A stretch of 64,000 nt of DNA from Bremia lactucae (GCF_004359215.1 NW_027152055.1:55526-119525); one strand, 5' to 3'; numbered from the stretch's first letter, positions 41,534-54,141 are shown. A program made the numbers and translations. The notes: generated from the sequence alone by a model not told the origin.

Positions 41534-41893
41534 TGAAGCGGGGCTATCTCGCTCATTAAGTTAAAGGAAGACTTATAGACTCGAAGAGTGTCTTAGCTCT
41601 GGAGCTGTCAATTAAGAGTATGTACCTTAGAAAGGCTTCTGTCTCTCACAGATCAATGCGCAAGCCTCAGGAAGGTTAGACGAAAGGGACCGCACTTTAT
41701 TGACTACTTAAATCTAAAAACCTTACCCTACCTAATTTAAAATAGATTTCGGCCGTCAGATTTATATCTGGCGGCGACCATATTTGTTACCCATAATAAA
41801 TGGGATTTTAGTAATTAACTATTTTAAAATAGGATAAAAAGGTATGTTTCCCGTTAAGTAAATGTACCACAACAACGATTCTCCGACCCCTTA
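41534..41893 (-). repeat. Gypsy family C 5' LTR, reverse
   Basis: Matches 18830-19303 in reverse, including the AGATATAAATCTGGCG palindrome. The terminal bases at 41893 are degraded. Confidence 0.65.
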
Positions 41894-42173
41894 TCAGCTC
41901 GTGGAAATGGGATGTCTTTTCTGGGCTCTCTTAAATTACCAATGGCATTGTAAGATGATACATGGCTAAGAAATATTTGGTCGCTTTCAGCAGTTTCAAT
42001 CCCTTAGTGTGATGTAGATTGCGCAAGATACACTGCTGGTGCAAGCTCACGGCTGTCCAGTCTGTCAAGTGCAGGCAACAGCATGACAAATTAAATGTAC
42101 AGAAAAGGTTCATTTACTAATTACAAGAAGGTTGATAGCTATTATACGTAATCTCTAAATGGAGCAATATTCA

Positions 42174-43697
42174 TCACGGCGTTATGGTAGAGAGTGTGGC
42201 GTTACTGGCCGTCCTTGGCGTACTTTGAAGTGACGACGAATTAGACGGAAGCGACGTCAAAGACGCGTCACAAAAACTCGTCCCATTAATCAATTTTCGA
42301 AGAGTATGCTGCACTTCTATTGCTGGGGGGCGTTGAAGCGGCGAAAAGCTTAAACAACGCAGCACGAGCTCCTGAATCGGAGCAGGACAATCCATCGACA
42401 AGGCAGGTCGTATGCACCCCGAGCTCACGAGCATCGCGAGATGACTTTGCTCGTCCAATCCATCGACCATTTCAACTCCGGCTGCAAATGGAAGCTCACA
42501 CGTATCCAATTCCGTAAACAACACACCCAGTGAATAAACATCCGCTTGTTCGCTTCGGCGTTCGCCCCGAAGCAGCTCGGGTGCCAACCACGCGACTGAA
42601 AAGTCACTTTGAGCCAACATATCCTGTGCGCCAACGGCGCGTCGGACCCCAAACGCGCAGAGTTTCGCGTCGCAATGTTCCGATAGAAATACTCGCTGTG
42701 CCTTGAGCTGCCGCGGATGTAGCAAAGTATTGACATCCGCTGATCGCGAGTGCAAGTAAACGAGTGCATCAACGATATCAAGAGCCAAATGCGCTTTCGG
42801 CCGTGGCACCGAGACAGAGTGGAACCAGCCAAACTCTTGAGCGTTTCGAGGTCGCAGCGACAGCAGCGTCCGGAGGTCACCATTGGGCAAAAATTCCGTC
42901 ACGGCGGAAGGCTGAGCAGCCGGCTGGATCAGATGAGACGGGGTGGTTGGCGAGGTGATGTCGTACACGAACTGCGAGGGGTCGTAAAACCCAAGAAACG
43001 CCACGATACGTGGGTGTAGAAGCGACGCGCTGAGTGAGATATCAGCCGCGAACGCCTGACGATACAATTGTTGCTGGGCGAGCTCTGGCAGTAGTCGTCT
43101 CACAACAACTTGTCGATGTGCTTGACCTTCAATCGTTAGCGTAGCGCGGAAAGACAAGGCGAACGTGCCTTCATGAAGCAACTCGCTTTCGACGACGCAA
43201 TGTGGCGGCAATCGATTTTGCTCCAATGTTAGCGTCTGAAAAGCCAACGCGTCCGTAGAATCGCTTTTTTCCAGTCCATGTAGTGGACTCTTAGTATCCC
43301 GCGGAGATATTGGAGCTGCAGTTGACGTGGCTGCACCACTGGAGCTTCGCCCGACGACCATTGCGAGGTTTTCAAAGAATTCAATGGACGGCACACTGGC
43401 GATTCGTGGGAGGTGGTGAAGCCACTTGCCACGAAATGACGTCGTGCTGAGGAGACGTCGACAACTGCCATCGGCTACAATTGCCATGAGGTCGGATGTT
43501 AGAACAAAGTCCATGGATTCGGTGCTCTGACTATGGCTGTTACTAGATCTGTTGACGCGATGGCGACCTCTACGCCAGCACAAGAACCATATTATCAAAG
43601 CGAGCAGCACCAGTGATGCCGCCGTGATTCCAAGAACAAACAGTGCGGAGTCAAAGAACGAATTGTCTTTTGCTTCTGGCGGTCGCAAATGACTCAT
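42174..43697 (-). CDS. Membrane-anchored TKL-type pseudokinase
   Basis: 507 residues from the ATG at 43697. A strong transmembrane helix (about 17-40) is followed by basic CWRRGRHR, so the C-terminal part should be cytosolic. A Ser-rich juxtamembrane region comes next, then a kinase fold from about 170 to 475. All catalytic positions are altered: the beta-3 Lys is replaced (QVVVRRLLPE), the HRD loop reads LLHPRQLKAQ, and DFG reads AFG. The fold is otherwise recognisable (VAWLAPELLRGE, DVYSLGVLFTELDT, CLSFSPLQRPPA). Catalysis is unlikely; such proteins act as scaffolds or allosteric partners. The frame is open for ~85 bp before the ATG and a CACGTGCAG acceptor lies near 43750, so an upstream exon with a signal peptide and ectodomain may be missing. 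Intact over its length, so not an obvious pseudogene. Confidence 0.85.
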   Translation of the reverse strand: MSHLRPPEAKDNSFFDSALFVLGITAASLVLLALIIWFLCWRRGRHRVNRSSNSHSQSTESMDFVLTSDLMAIVADGSCRRLLSTTSFRGKWLHHLPRIASVPSIEFFENLAMVVGRSSSGAATSTAAPISPRDTKSPLHGLEKSDSTDALAFQTLTLEQNRLPPHCVVESELLHEGTFALSFRATLTIEGQAHRQVVVRRLLPELAQQQLYRQAFAADISLSASLLHPRIVAFLGFYDPSQFVYDITSPTTPSHLIQPAAQPSAVTEFLPNGDLRTLLSLRPRNAQEFGWFHSVSVPRPKAHLALDIVDALVYLHSRSADVNTLLHPRQLKAQRVFLSEHCDAKLCAFGVRRAVGAQDMLAQSDFSVAWLAPELLRGERRSEQADVYSLGVLFTELDTCELPFAAGVEMVDGLDEQSHLAMLVSSGCIRPALSMDCPAPIQELVLRCLSFSPLQRPPAIEVQHTLRKLINGTSFCDASLTSLPSNSSSLQSTPRTASNATLSTITP

Positions 43698-44870
43698 TCC
43701 AGACCAGTCTCTCGTGTGGAGATTCAAGATCGTAAAATCGAGTAGACTACCTGCACGTGAGTCAGTTTGAACGACTCAATGTTCGTGATCTTGTCCTTCC
43801 TAAAACCACCACGAAAAATGTGACGTTAATCTACGCTTCTTAAAAGCCACAGCAGCGAGGGCAAGGGTGGGAGGTATCTGGCTTCCTTATTTCTCCTCCT
43901 GATTTAATCTGAGCTCTACGGTACGCCATGTACGCATTAGAGCACGTGTAAACGCGGCATATGGCATTCGACAGTACCATTCGGATAGTGTAGAGTACAG
44001 ATGTACATCTCGTGGCTCTCCCCTAGTCTTACGCATGTAAGGAGCTGTTAAGCATATGAAAGACATGTTACGTGCTGTGTGATAGAATGGCGCACCTATA
44101 ATTTTCCAGCAAAGTGCAAAGACTTCCTAATTATTTCGCCATCAGACAACTCATAAAGTATTTAGAACTACGTATCGATTTCTTTTTTGCTCTTGACGTT
44201 ATCAAACAACCCTTTTCAAGCCCAAGTCGAATTTATATACACTAATCAGCAATAGTCCTCCTGTACTTGCTTTCTGCTTCCCTTAGCTCGGCGCACCTGT
44301 AGCACCCCGTAACGTCTGTTTTGGCTAACGTGATTCGGCTTGATGTGTTGACTAAAACATCTGCAAGCGAATCATCTCATCTTTGCAAAAAAGTCTTTAG
44401 AAATGGATCGCGTTGGTCAAAATGATGCTTTTTCTTTAAAAGAAAAACATGTCGGACCAGGACAATAAATTCATGACATTTTTAGCGCGTTCGCTAGGCA
44501 AATCATGATAAATACTCCAGATAAAAAAAGCTGTCTCGAAATATTTTTTGATTATCAGTTCTGAGAGTAAGAGTAACTTTTTTTAACCTCATTAACAATT
44601 GGTATCGTGAAAAGAAGTTTCAAGGTAAGAACAGCTTAATACAGGTGAAATTAAGAATATCGTATATTTACTTGCTGTAAAGAATACTAAAAGATTATTA
44701 TTCGAATCATCACTTCTTCACAGAAATATCTATATGGTTAGACCACCTGATCAGCTTTTTGAGCCTAGAGTAGATTCTTCGATAATTCGGGACATGAAAA
44801 TTTTAGTTCCCAAAAATTCGTTACTCAGCAAAATTGTTGAAATGAATATATCTTGAATGGTCCATGTACT
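43698..44870. other. Upstream/intergenic DNA
   Basis: About 1.17 kb between the pseudokinase and a Gypsy LTR. Any upstream exon of the pseudokinase would be at its left end. Nothing else is recognised; the right part is AT-rich. Confidence 0.5.
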
Positions 44871-45100
44871 ATTATATAAGAATTATTTTTACAAGAGTAA
44901 TAATTAATATTATGTTCTATAAAAGGAAGTAAGCGAAGAAGTACAAATAATTATCCTATTAATTATTTGACATAATAGTTTCAATATTCCCAAATTTGGT
45001 TATATTGATGCAATAAGACATTACTTCGATTGATTGGCTAATTTAAGTTTAAATCTACCGCCAATCTTCACAAGATACGATTGTGCTGTATAAGAAGGCT

Positions 45101-45534
45101 GTAACGGGGTGTATCGTTTCATGAAAATTAACACTTTAAGGTTGTTAATTAATATATTATCTAAAAGGTGAATAATATTTAAGGATTACTACTTTATATA
45201 GTAATGTTCAGAAATCTTATCCATGAATAGCTAAATGCCATTATATCTATTTATCCCGCAGACTAATCAGCTGTAAACGTAAATAAACTGGGAAACAGAT
45301 AAGATATCAATTGCATGTTTAGTATTAGTTCATAATTAAGTTAGCATTAACAAATAGAAAGAAAAGATACTTAATTATATTAATTTAGCTTTCATTTAAC
45401 CCTCTTTAAGGTAGTTTACGTAAATTAAAGTCTTCCTCTGCACGTACTAGTGTACGTGAAGTGACGTAAGGCACCACTCGCAAACTGAGGCAGTGCGAAG
45501 CGGACTTGCACTGAAGCAGTAGTGGCCCGTAACA
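45101..45534 (+). repeat. Gypsy family D 5' LTR
   Basis: 434 bp, TGTAACGGGG to GTAACA. Confidence 0.85.
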
Positions 45535-45594
45535 CCTAAGAGCACTTTGTAGTCCGTCCAAAATACCACATTTCCTTCATCTAACATGGACATG

Positions 45595-46820
45595 TCAGAT
45601 GATAGTAGGAATACGCATCACGTTTCGCGTGATAGCTACTCCAATCTGAGTGACATAGAAAGGAGTGCGGTCGAACAAATGAATTTTTGACCGTAGCGTA
45701 GCGATGCCATCTTGGCCATGCTGTCCGGTTTGGACAGAGACGCTCTCCATCCAGCCATCGCCACGTTCATGCAATATGCACTTGACGAGATGAAGAAGAA
45801 GGTAGTCTTGCTGAATCAGCAAGGCTCTAAACAGGCAGAACTGTTGAGGTTACAACAAGTACAGACATTCGTACCTGAGACGACGCAAACGCGTCGTCCC
45901 GAAACCTTACAGATTGACTTTTCTAAGTATAGGGAAGTCGAAAAAGACTCCCTTTTGAGATGGTTTGTCGTGTTGGACGATGCCCTAAGGGCACGTCACA
46001 TCGTCGACGAGCAAATGCAAATCGCATTCGCTCAATCAAATTTGGCAGGTCGTGCCAAATCTTGGCATTGGGCCTTAAGTTGCGCAATCCATACGTCTTT
46101 GGGTCGATAGAGGCTCTTAAAGCCCGGGTCAAACAGACGTTTGAATTGCTTATGGGTGAGTTTAGAGCTTGTTCTGAGCTTCTGAAACTCAAGCAAGGCA
46201 AGCGTGATGTTCACGCTTATGCCCAGAACATACGACTCTTAGCGAGTTGTATTACAAATAACCCGTCCATGAACACAACGTTTGTAACGGTGTTCATGCA
46301 AGTTCTTACGGATGGTCCCGTAAAGACCCACCTGTTCCGCTTGGAACTGGATACGCTTGAAGAAGCAATATCCGTTGCGGAACAGGAGGACTTTAGCTTG
46401 AGACAGGCTCAAGCTAGTTCGTCATCGTATTGTCCTCCAAGACAACACGAGCTAGGAGGTCCTTAACCCATAGACCTCTCTTACGTCGAAAGCGAGAGAC
46501 CTCGCTTTTTGAGCATTAAGTGATTGCAGAAATATCATCGCTGTCAAAAGTTAGGTCACTACGCTTATGAGTGTAAGGCCCCCCGCCAAGTACCGAAAGG
46601 TGCTGAACGTAATTTTGGACCGAATGCTAAAAAGGGCAACGGTCGCGGGTCCGACGTTGTTGCGAAATCGTAACAGCGAGGCGGACCGCCAAAAAAACGG
46701 TCGGGGTCAGTAGGGGCGCAACTTCCTACTGATCCAGCAACCTCAAGCGAATTTGCAAATCTCTTGCTCCCGAAACACAATCATTATGTGTCTCTGCACC
46801 TGCTGATGAGGCGTCCCTCA
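45595..46820 (+). pseudogene. Gypsy family D gag
   Basis: Gag is readable in two frames: to about 46075 (LNQQGSKQAELLRLQQ, SLLRWFVVLDDAL) and then, after a shift near KSWHWAL, 46070-46466 (FGSIEALKARVKQTFELL, DGPVKTHLFRLELD). The zinc knuckle at ~46528-46575 reads YHRCQKLGHYAYEC, with His in place of the first Cys. Several stops follow. Confidence 0.8.
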
Positions 46821-49800
46821 TCACCTTGAAGTTAATAGTGACAAATTATTTGTCACTTAGAGCCCTAGTGGACTGCGGAGCGTCGAATACCTTTATTCGT
46901 CGCCATCACCAGAGGGTCGTACGCTTAAATATGTTGAGCGCGACATCCCTCCAACAAAGATTACGGTGCATCAAGCCACAGGCGCATCGATAACAGTTAT
47001 GAATCGCGTAATGAAATCTTACTACACGTTAAAAGATTTACAGTACGATGATGATTACATCGTGCTGGATTAGGATGACAAATTTGATGTCATCCTAGGT
47101 CAACCTTGGCTCAGAAAATATGAGCCAAGGGTCAGCTGGCAGCATCGATCTGTAAAGATGCCTGCCACTTGTTCATCAGATGGCCATTTGATGAACGTCT
47201 TGGAGCGTCCACAAGCGTGGGGATGTACTACGAGTGAGTGCGATGGCCTCACTTGTGGTACAATCGTTAGTACGACTGCACAAAATGACAGTGTGATTAC
47301 AAATCACCCTGTGGATTAGCTGCCTGTGGCTGTGCTAATGCTCACGCAGCGCCGAAGGTCCACCACTCGAAGAAGTCACGTGGATTGAGACATGGATGTA
47401 CGCTTAGTGGGCGACATTCAAGGAGTATACTGGTTGCCTCAAAGTGACAACACGATGATCCTAGGTCGAGTAGAGAGTCGACCGTATAGGACCCGACTGT
47501 GATAGCACAATCACATTTGGAAGACGTTGAGAGAAGCGGTCCCCACGTACTTAAGGAGAAATCTCTTCAAATAGTTGAAGTAACTAGACTTCAAGATCCC
47601 GAGGGATTAAACCCTTGGCAGCCTGTGGATAAATCCCAGGAAAAAACCGAGACATTAAATATCGTGATTAACAACGGCTCAAGAGTAGGCGCTTACACTC
47701 TTGATCGGTATGCGCCTCCGAAATTAACTTTGGAGTTAACTCAATTACCAACCCTAGAACCCAAGCGGTTCTTGAAAGATCTGCATAGTGGTAGAATCAA
47801 GCAGATATGCGTACTCGTCACAGAGGACGAATAAGTAACCGATATACGGTCAGCGGTAATTATTGCAGAGAACGAACGGGCTTTCAGCAGCTCATCGATA
47901 GAAGAAATTGTCCTCGATGTGAAGACTCGGATTGAGAGATATACTACTCAATCCTGGGAGTCACTTCAGACAAATCCTTTATACAAGTGTTTGATTGAAT
48001 TCAAGGATGGATGTATTCCCTGAAACAGTTCCACGCGAGTTGCCTAAGGATAAAGGCATGACATCGAGCTCAAACCGGGCTCGAAGTACTGCGTCATGAA
48101 GCAGTGGCCACTGCCTTGTGAACAAGTTCTTGCGATCAATAAATTCTTTATCGATCGAGTAAAAACGGGCCAAATGAGGGAATTAACCTCCCCGCATAGC
48201 TCTCCGACCTTCTGTCCGAAAGACCACAGGAGGGTGGCGAATAATGCACGCATTCAATAAACTGAACACTGCAACGGTACCGGCTCAAACGCCGATACCT
48301 AGAAAAGACGTAATCATAGATGGTATGTCAAAAAGTACCATCTTTTTGTCTATGGATCTGATGGATGGATTTTATCAGATCCTTTTGCCTGACCGGGACA
48401 TCCCGTACGCAGTAGTGAGCACTCCCAGTGGGATGCTCGGGGAATGGCTAGTAATGCCACAGGGGCTTAGTAACGCCTTCGTTACGCATCAGGTGCGTAA
48501 CGAATCTGTTGAGACGGGTGCGGGAATTCGCACCGAGTTATACTGACGATGTATTCGTCAATAGCCGGGCCATGGACGGAAAGACGGACGAGGTAGTTCA
48601 CAAAACTCACGTTCGTCAGGATCATACACTTATGCGAAAGCATAAGTTGTACGCAAATCTCAAGAAGTGTATATTTGGTGCAAGCAAAGTACCACTACTT
48701 GGATGCATCGTCGGAAAACACGGCGTGCGCCCTGATCCCGAAAAGATCAAGGCAATTACCGACTGGCCAGTTCTAGTCGATGTCAAGGGACTTAGAAAGT
48801 TCCGTGGGATAGGCGTACTTGCACAAGTACTCTCGCAATTATGCAGAGATGACAGTTCATCTCTCTCGTCTCTTGAAAAAAGACGAGAAATGGTTATGGA
48901 ACGCTGATTGTCAGCGTTCGTTTGAAGGTATCAAGCAAAGCTTGATGCAATCGCCCATNNNNNNNNNNNNNNNNNNNNNNNNNNNNNNNNNNNNNNNNNN
49001 NNNNNNNNNNNNNNNNNNNNNNNNNNNNNNNNNNNNNNNNNNNNNNNNNNNNNNNNNNNNNNNNNNNNNNNNNNNNNNNNNNNNNNNNNNNNNNNNNNNN
49101 NNNNNNNNNNNNNNNNNNNNNNNNNNNNNNNNNNNNNNNNNNNNNNNNNNNNNNNNNNNNNNNNNNNNNNNNNNNNNNNNNNNNNNNNNNNNNNNNNNNN
49201 NNNNNNNNNNNNNNNNNNNNNNNNNNNNNNNNNNNNNNNNNNNNNNNNNNNNNNNNNNNNNNNNNNNNNNNNNNNNNNNNNNNNNNNNNNNNNNNNNNNN
49301 NNNNNNNNNNNNNNNNNNNNNNNNNNNNNNNNNNNNNNNNNNNNNNNNNNNNNNNNNNNNNNNNNNNNNNNNNNNNNNNNNNNNNNNNNNNNNNNNNNNN
49401 NNNNNNNNNNNNNNNNNNNNNNNNNNNNNNNNNNNNNNNNNNNNNNNNNNNNNNNNNNNNNNNNNNNNNNNNNNNNNNNNNNNNNNNNNNNNNNNNNNNN
49501 NNNNNNNNNNNNNNNNNNNNNNNNNNNNNNNNNNNNNNNNNNNNNNNNNNNNNNNNNNNNNNNNNNNNNNNNNNNNNNNNNNNNNNNNNNNNNNNNNNNN
49601 NNNNNNNNNNNNNNNNNNNNNNNNNNNNNNNNNNNNNNNNNNNNNNNNNNNNNNNNNNNNNNNNNNNNNNNNNNNNNNNNNNNNNNNNNNNNNNNNNNNN
49701 NNNNNNNNNNNNNNNNNNNNNNNNNNNNNNNNNNNNNNNNNNNNNNNNNNNNNNNNNNNNNNNNNNNNNNNNNNNNNNNNNNNNNNNNNNNNNNNNNNNN

Positions 49801-52000
49801 NNNNNNNNNNNNNNNNNNNNACCGACTGGCCAGTTCCAGTCGATGTCAAGGGACTTAGAAAGTTCCTTGGTTTAGCGGCGTACTTGCACAAGTACTCTCG
49901 CAATTATGCAGAGATGACAGTTCATCTCTCTCGTCTCTTGAAAAAAGACGAGAAATGGTTATGGAACGCTGATTGTCAGCGTTCGTTTGAAGGTATCAAG
50001 CAAAGCTTGATGCAATCGCCCATCTTGGCGATTGCAGATCAAGACAGACCTTTCCATGTGGTCTGTGACGCCAGCGATTTCGCAATCGGCTGCGCGTTAA
50101 TGCAATACGATACAGTCGGCGCGAGCACATCGTCTGTTACCAATCGCGCCAGCTGCAACCAGCTGAGCGCAATTACCCAGTGCATGACAAGGAACTCCTT
50201 GCCATGAAATATGCATTGGCTAAATTTAGGGTCTATCACCTCGGAGAAAGACTGTTCATCGTATAAACGGACCATGCGTCATTACGCACGGCCGTAAATA
50301 GCCCACACCTCTCGCCAAGAATGGCGAGGTGGCTATCCTTCTTAGCGGAGTATAACTTCTCCGTCGAATATAAACCAGGACGACTTAATGTCGTCGCTGA
50401 TGCGTTATCACGCCGACCCGATTTCGAGTCAGCAGTGCACCCCAACAGTAAAAGTGATCTTACTGTTGCAACACTCACTACGAGTGTTCCGTCATCAACC
50501 TTTGTTGATGAAATAAAGAAAGCCTACAAAGAAGATAAGGACCTTCTATGTTTGATGGTACATTTAACGAATCCAGCCGATAAATCTTTTAAAGATTTAC
50601 CGGCTTTATATCGATCGTCATCCGATCGATATACAACGCGTAACGGCTTATTGTATTACACAGCCGTTACCGGCGACACCCCACGTGTCGTCGTCCCAAC
50701 TCACAATGATTTGCGCTTGCGCATCATGTACGAGTGTTACGATGCACCAAGAAGTGGGCATCGTGGACGTGAAAAGACTTACCTCACAATAAGTCGCGAC
50801 TTTTACTGGCCGCGCCAGTATCAGTTCGCGCGCAAGTACATTCGTGCTTGCGAGGTATGTCAACGGCTGAAGCCTGGCCCTTCATCCCGTTCACCTCTCC
50901 AACATCTCCCACTTCCGGCAGAGTGTTGGCAGTCCGTATCCATAGGCTTCATCTTCGGATTTCTCAAAGCCGATCACAAAAACAATGGAATCCCTGTTTT
51001 AGTAGACAGATTCAGCAAGATAGTACATCTTGCTGCAGTACCGGTGACGATTACGACTCCGGGCTGTGCCTCTGTCTTTATCGACACGGTATTCAGACTC
51101 CACGGTTAACCCCATGAATTGCTCTCGATCAGAGATCCACGGTTCACAGCGGAGTTCTGGCAATCCGTGTTCCGATATCGCGGAACACGGCTGACTATGT
51201 CAACATCCGATCACCCAGAAACGGATGGTCAAACAGAACGCCTAAATCGCGTCCTCGAAGAGATACTTTGAGGTTACGTCCAATCGTATCCGGATTGGAG
51301 CGAGTTTTTACCCATGGTCGAGTTCGCCATCAATAATTCTGTGCATGCGTCTACAACGCATACACCGTTCTTTGTGAATGGCTTACGCCATCCTCGCAAG
51401 CCCACCCAATTAGAGGGATCCCCTAGTTTAAGGGGGGGTGGACTCGCACGAGCAAATCCAATTCTGGCTCATGCTCATCACGCGTCGAAAATAACAACGA
51501 CGCGAGTGATGTCGATGTCGAAGAAAACGGCATCGAAAATGAAAGTGGTCTCATGGCAGTGCGCACAAAGCGTACTGTAAAAGACAAATCAAATGAGTCA
51601 GCAGAAGAATTTCTGCTAACTCGAGAATCAATGATCCGTTTTGTTCAGTATTCAATTGCTAACGCAGTGGAACGTCAGAAACGGAATGCAGACAAATATG
51701 GAAGAGCAAATATTTATTCAATTTATATTAATGATCTGGTGCTACTCTCTACGGTAAACCTACGTAAGCGTGTAATCACTAATGTGGGCAGCAGTAAACT
51801 ACTACCTAAGTTCATTGTGCCTTTTCGTGTACTGCATCGCAGAGGTAATGCCTGCACAATAGGATTGCCACGTAGGATGCGAAGCATCCTACGTCTTACG
51901 TTGGTCGGCTCCGCCCGTACCATAAGTACGCGGCTTCTTCCGAGGACGGATCTGACCACCCTTCTAAGAATCCCTAAAAGATTCTTGTGATCGCGAACCA
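46821..52000 (+). pseudogene. Gypsy family D pol (protease, RT, RNase H, integrase)
   Basis: Protease has VDCGAS instead of DSGA (~46870), followed by FDVILGQPWLRKYEP (~47090). Reverse transcriptase is at 48244-48760 with LSMDLMDGFYQ and YTDDVFVN. The RNase H/tether region is split by the N gap (48959-49820). After the gap come VVCDASDFAIGCAL (~50060), AEYNFSVEYKPGRLNVVADA (~50345) and integrase: the zinc-binding end ACEVCQRLKP (~50850), then SVSIGFIFGF (~50940), where family members have Asp in place of Gly, so the first catalytic residue is lost. The C-terminal part is at about 51590-51990. Many stops; inactive. Confidence 0.82.
48959..49820. other. Assembly gap, 862 N, with repeated flanks
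   Basis: 48758-48958 before the gap and 49821-50023 after it are the same ~200-bp pol segment with a few differences (ttctag/ttccag; a 2-base difference near gtggga/ttggttta). The contigs therefore overlap rather than leave a true gap, or come from two haplotypes or copies. Confidence 0.9.
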
Positions 52001-53600
52001 GATTCTCATATTGAACCTGGAGTTTCTTATCCTGGTTCCAAATATCCTCGAAACTGCGATGAGCTGACGACAGCTCATTACGAAGAGCGTGATATATCCG
52101 TCGGTACTCCAACATGGAGTACACACTCTTCGAACGGTCTTCCAATTTCTCGACATGGTGAGCCAGCACCGTCTGCTCCAACCAGCGACGCTTGCCGCGC
52201 TCGTGTTCAAGTCCCTCCTTCAAACCATGGGGAAAGTGATCGATTTTGTCGATCCTCAACATTAGATCAGACACACGATTTGGATCTAATTTTTCCTCCT
52301 CCACCACAGCCATTGGTGGATTCCCACGGTGATCAACGTTTCCTTGTGGAACGTATCGAGAACCACCGTGATGTGAAGGGGCAGCGAACGAGTTATCTTG
52401 TTCGCTGGGGTGGTTATCCACCTTCACATGACAGCTAAGAGCCTCGTTCCCAGCTGGTTGCTAACTTATGGGCTTCGTCCGTCAGTATGACGAGACCCAT
52501 CCGATGATTAAGGAGGTCCATCGGAAACCACGCACCCCTGGCGCAAGTAATTTGATTGCAAAACGTCAATCGCATCTCGCATCTCAATAGAGATTGCGAG
52601 CCCTTTCCCAGGGTGAAAAAAGGGAATAGACATCCCCTTTTACTATCTTCGTGTTTTCAACACAACACGGAACGGGATCACCCCACGTGAGGCATGGAAG
52701 CCCAGCCTCACGTGACAACCGATGTAATTTATACTTTGCACCGGTTGGAGTTCGTTTCTCAAACTTGACACGATTCGCGTTAAGTCTTTGAAGCCAGGCT
52801 TCCCGTCCAATGTCTTTGACATTGCGAATGAACGCGCTCCAAGCTTGAATAAGCGAGACTTTATCTGGCTTATTGTTGCCACTAAAAAATCGATGCTTAA
52901 GAAAAGTATCGAGACAAAAGTCTCTTTTAGCGCGAAAGTCCTTCGCGCTAAGATCAAGGCCATGTAGCTTTGTCGCACTGAATAAGAAACTATTTTTGTG
53001 AGGAGTAGTTTCTCCAGACAAAGCTATTGACTAGCCGTTCTGGCAAAAGCCACAGCTACTTTTCAGAGGTGAGATGAGACATTTTACTATGTTCTCTCCC
53101 CTGAGTGGTAATTACTAAAGCATGGCTACCACAAGAACTTTTAATTCGATGGCTTACGCCATCGTTATCACCTTGCACAAAAACAGGTGCAGGTGATCGT
53201 ACGAAAGATGAAACGGGCGATGAGGGATCATCCTCATCGTCGAAACCAAATAGACTATTTACTCGTCTATCAGAATGGGCCCTCTCACTCGAAGGCTTAT
53301 AGTCAGCCGCCTGACATCTATCATGCGACTGTTATATTCTCCCCGAGTCGGCCATTTCGTCCAACCGCATTCGTAGTCGACCTCCAAAAAGGGGTCGTGT
53401 TCACGTGGTGAATCACCACGTGCTCCCACAACATCTAGTGTTGCGCGAGAAGAAGATACTACGGAAGACGTTCCGTCTGCCGCTAGATAACAGTGCTCAC
53501 CCGCGGCTGCACGAATCGCAGCCGAAGGCGTCGCACTATCGTACCCAGCGTTAGTTGATTCTTTATGCGATGGAAATTTTAAAATAATCGTTCTGACCAA
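51960..53600 (-). pseudogene. Antisense accessory ORF of Gypsy family D, nearly readable
   Basis: Reading leftward: an Ala-rich start (PSAAIRAAAGE, GARGDSPREHDPFLEVDYE); a long middle ORF 53021-52584 (KLHGLDLSAKDFRAKRD, SLIQAWSAFIRNVKDIG, YKLHRLSREAGLPCL); a third part 52427-~51980 with DNSFAAPSHHGG and a Glu/Arg/Leu-rich probable coiled coil (DHFPHGLKEGLEHERGKRR). The start codon seen in the 24363 copy is ATA here. It lies between the integrase and the 3' LTR on the strand opposite to pol. No known domain recognised. Confidence 0.6.
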
Positions 53601-53687
53601 TCAACATCGTTTTAAAAATTAAGTGGTCACATGACGACCACTCCATCCAATGACACTCAGAGTGATTGTCGTTTAAGGGAGGGGTGA

Positions 53688-54141
53688 TGTAACGGGGTGT
53701 ATCGTTACATGAAATTAACACTTAAAGGTTGTTAATTAATATATTATCGAAAAGGTAGATAGTATCTGAAGAATATTACTTTATATAGAAATGTTCAGAA
53801 ATCTTATCCATAAATAGGTATATGCCATTATATCTATTTACTCCGCAGACCAATCAGCTGTAGAGATAAACAAAAAAGAGATACAGATAAGATAAGATGA
53901 GAATTCAATTGCATGTATAGTATTAGATTATAGTTAAGTTAGCATTTACAAGATAGAAAGAAGAGATACTTAATTATATTAATATAGTTCTCATTTAACC
54001 CTCTTTAAGGTAGTTGTCTTACAGATAAGTCTTCCTCTGCACGTACTAGTGTACGTGAAGTGACGTAAGGCACCACTCGCAACTGAAGTAGTAAGAAGTG
54101 CACTTGTACTGAAGTAGGACAAGTCATAGTACCCCATTACA
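53688..54141 (+). repeat. Gypsy family D 3' LTR
   Basis: 454 bp, TGTAACGGGG to CATTACA, followed by target duplication AAGGC. Confidence 0.85.

Larger units (their letters stand above)
39501..41893 (-). mobile_element. Gypsy family C element, reverse, truncated
   Basis: 5' LTR at 41534-41893 (minus), primer-binding site 41516-41531, gag at about 41300-40600 and protease at 40281-40081. It shares ELFRSHPATFEEAV-, RYDFILGMACLERL- and RSKTLGAT-type text with the element at 18.8-22.7 kb. There is no polymerase. The left end stops near 39500. Confidence 0.65.
45101..54141 (+). mobile_element. Gypsy family D element, full length but dead, with target duplication AAGGC
   Basis: 5' LTR 45101-45534 and 3' LTR 53688-54141 are bracketed by AAGGC (45096-45100 and 54142-54146). 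The 9041-bp span includes 862 N. A purine tract (ttaagggaggggtga) precedes the 3' LTR. It is inserted inside the 5' LTR of the family B element, so it is the younger of the two. Confidence 0.88.

Noticed and set aside
48819..50207. A 462-codon ORF across 48819-50207
   Set aside because: Most of it is N; the frame is joined only through the gap.
51553..51990. Plus-strand ORF of 145 codons as an independent gene
   Set aside because: Its text (NAVERQKRNADKYGRAN, RKRVITNVGSSKLLPKFI) is the C-terminal part of Gypsy integrase, also seen at 58.2-58.5 kb.
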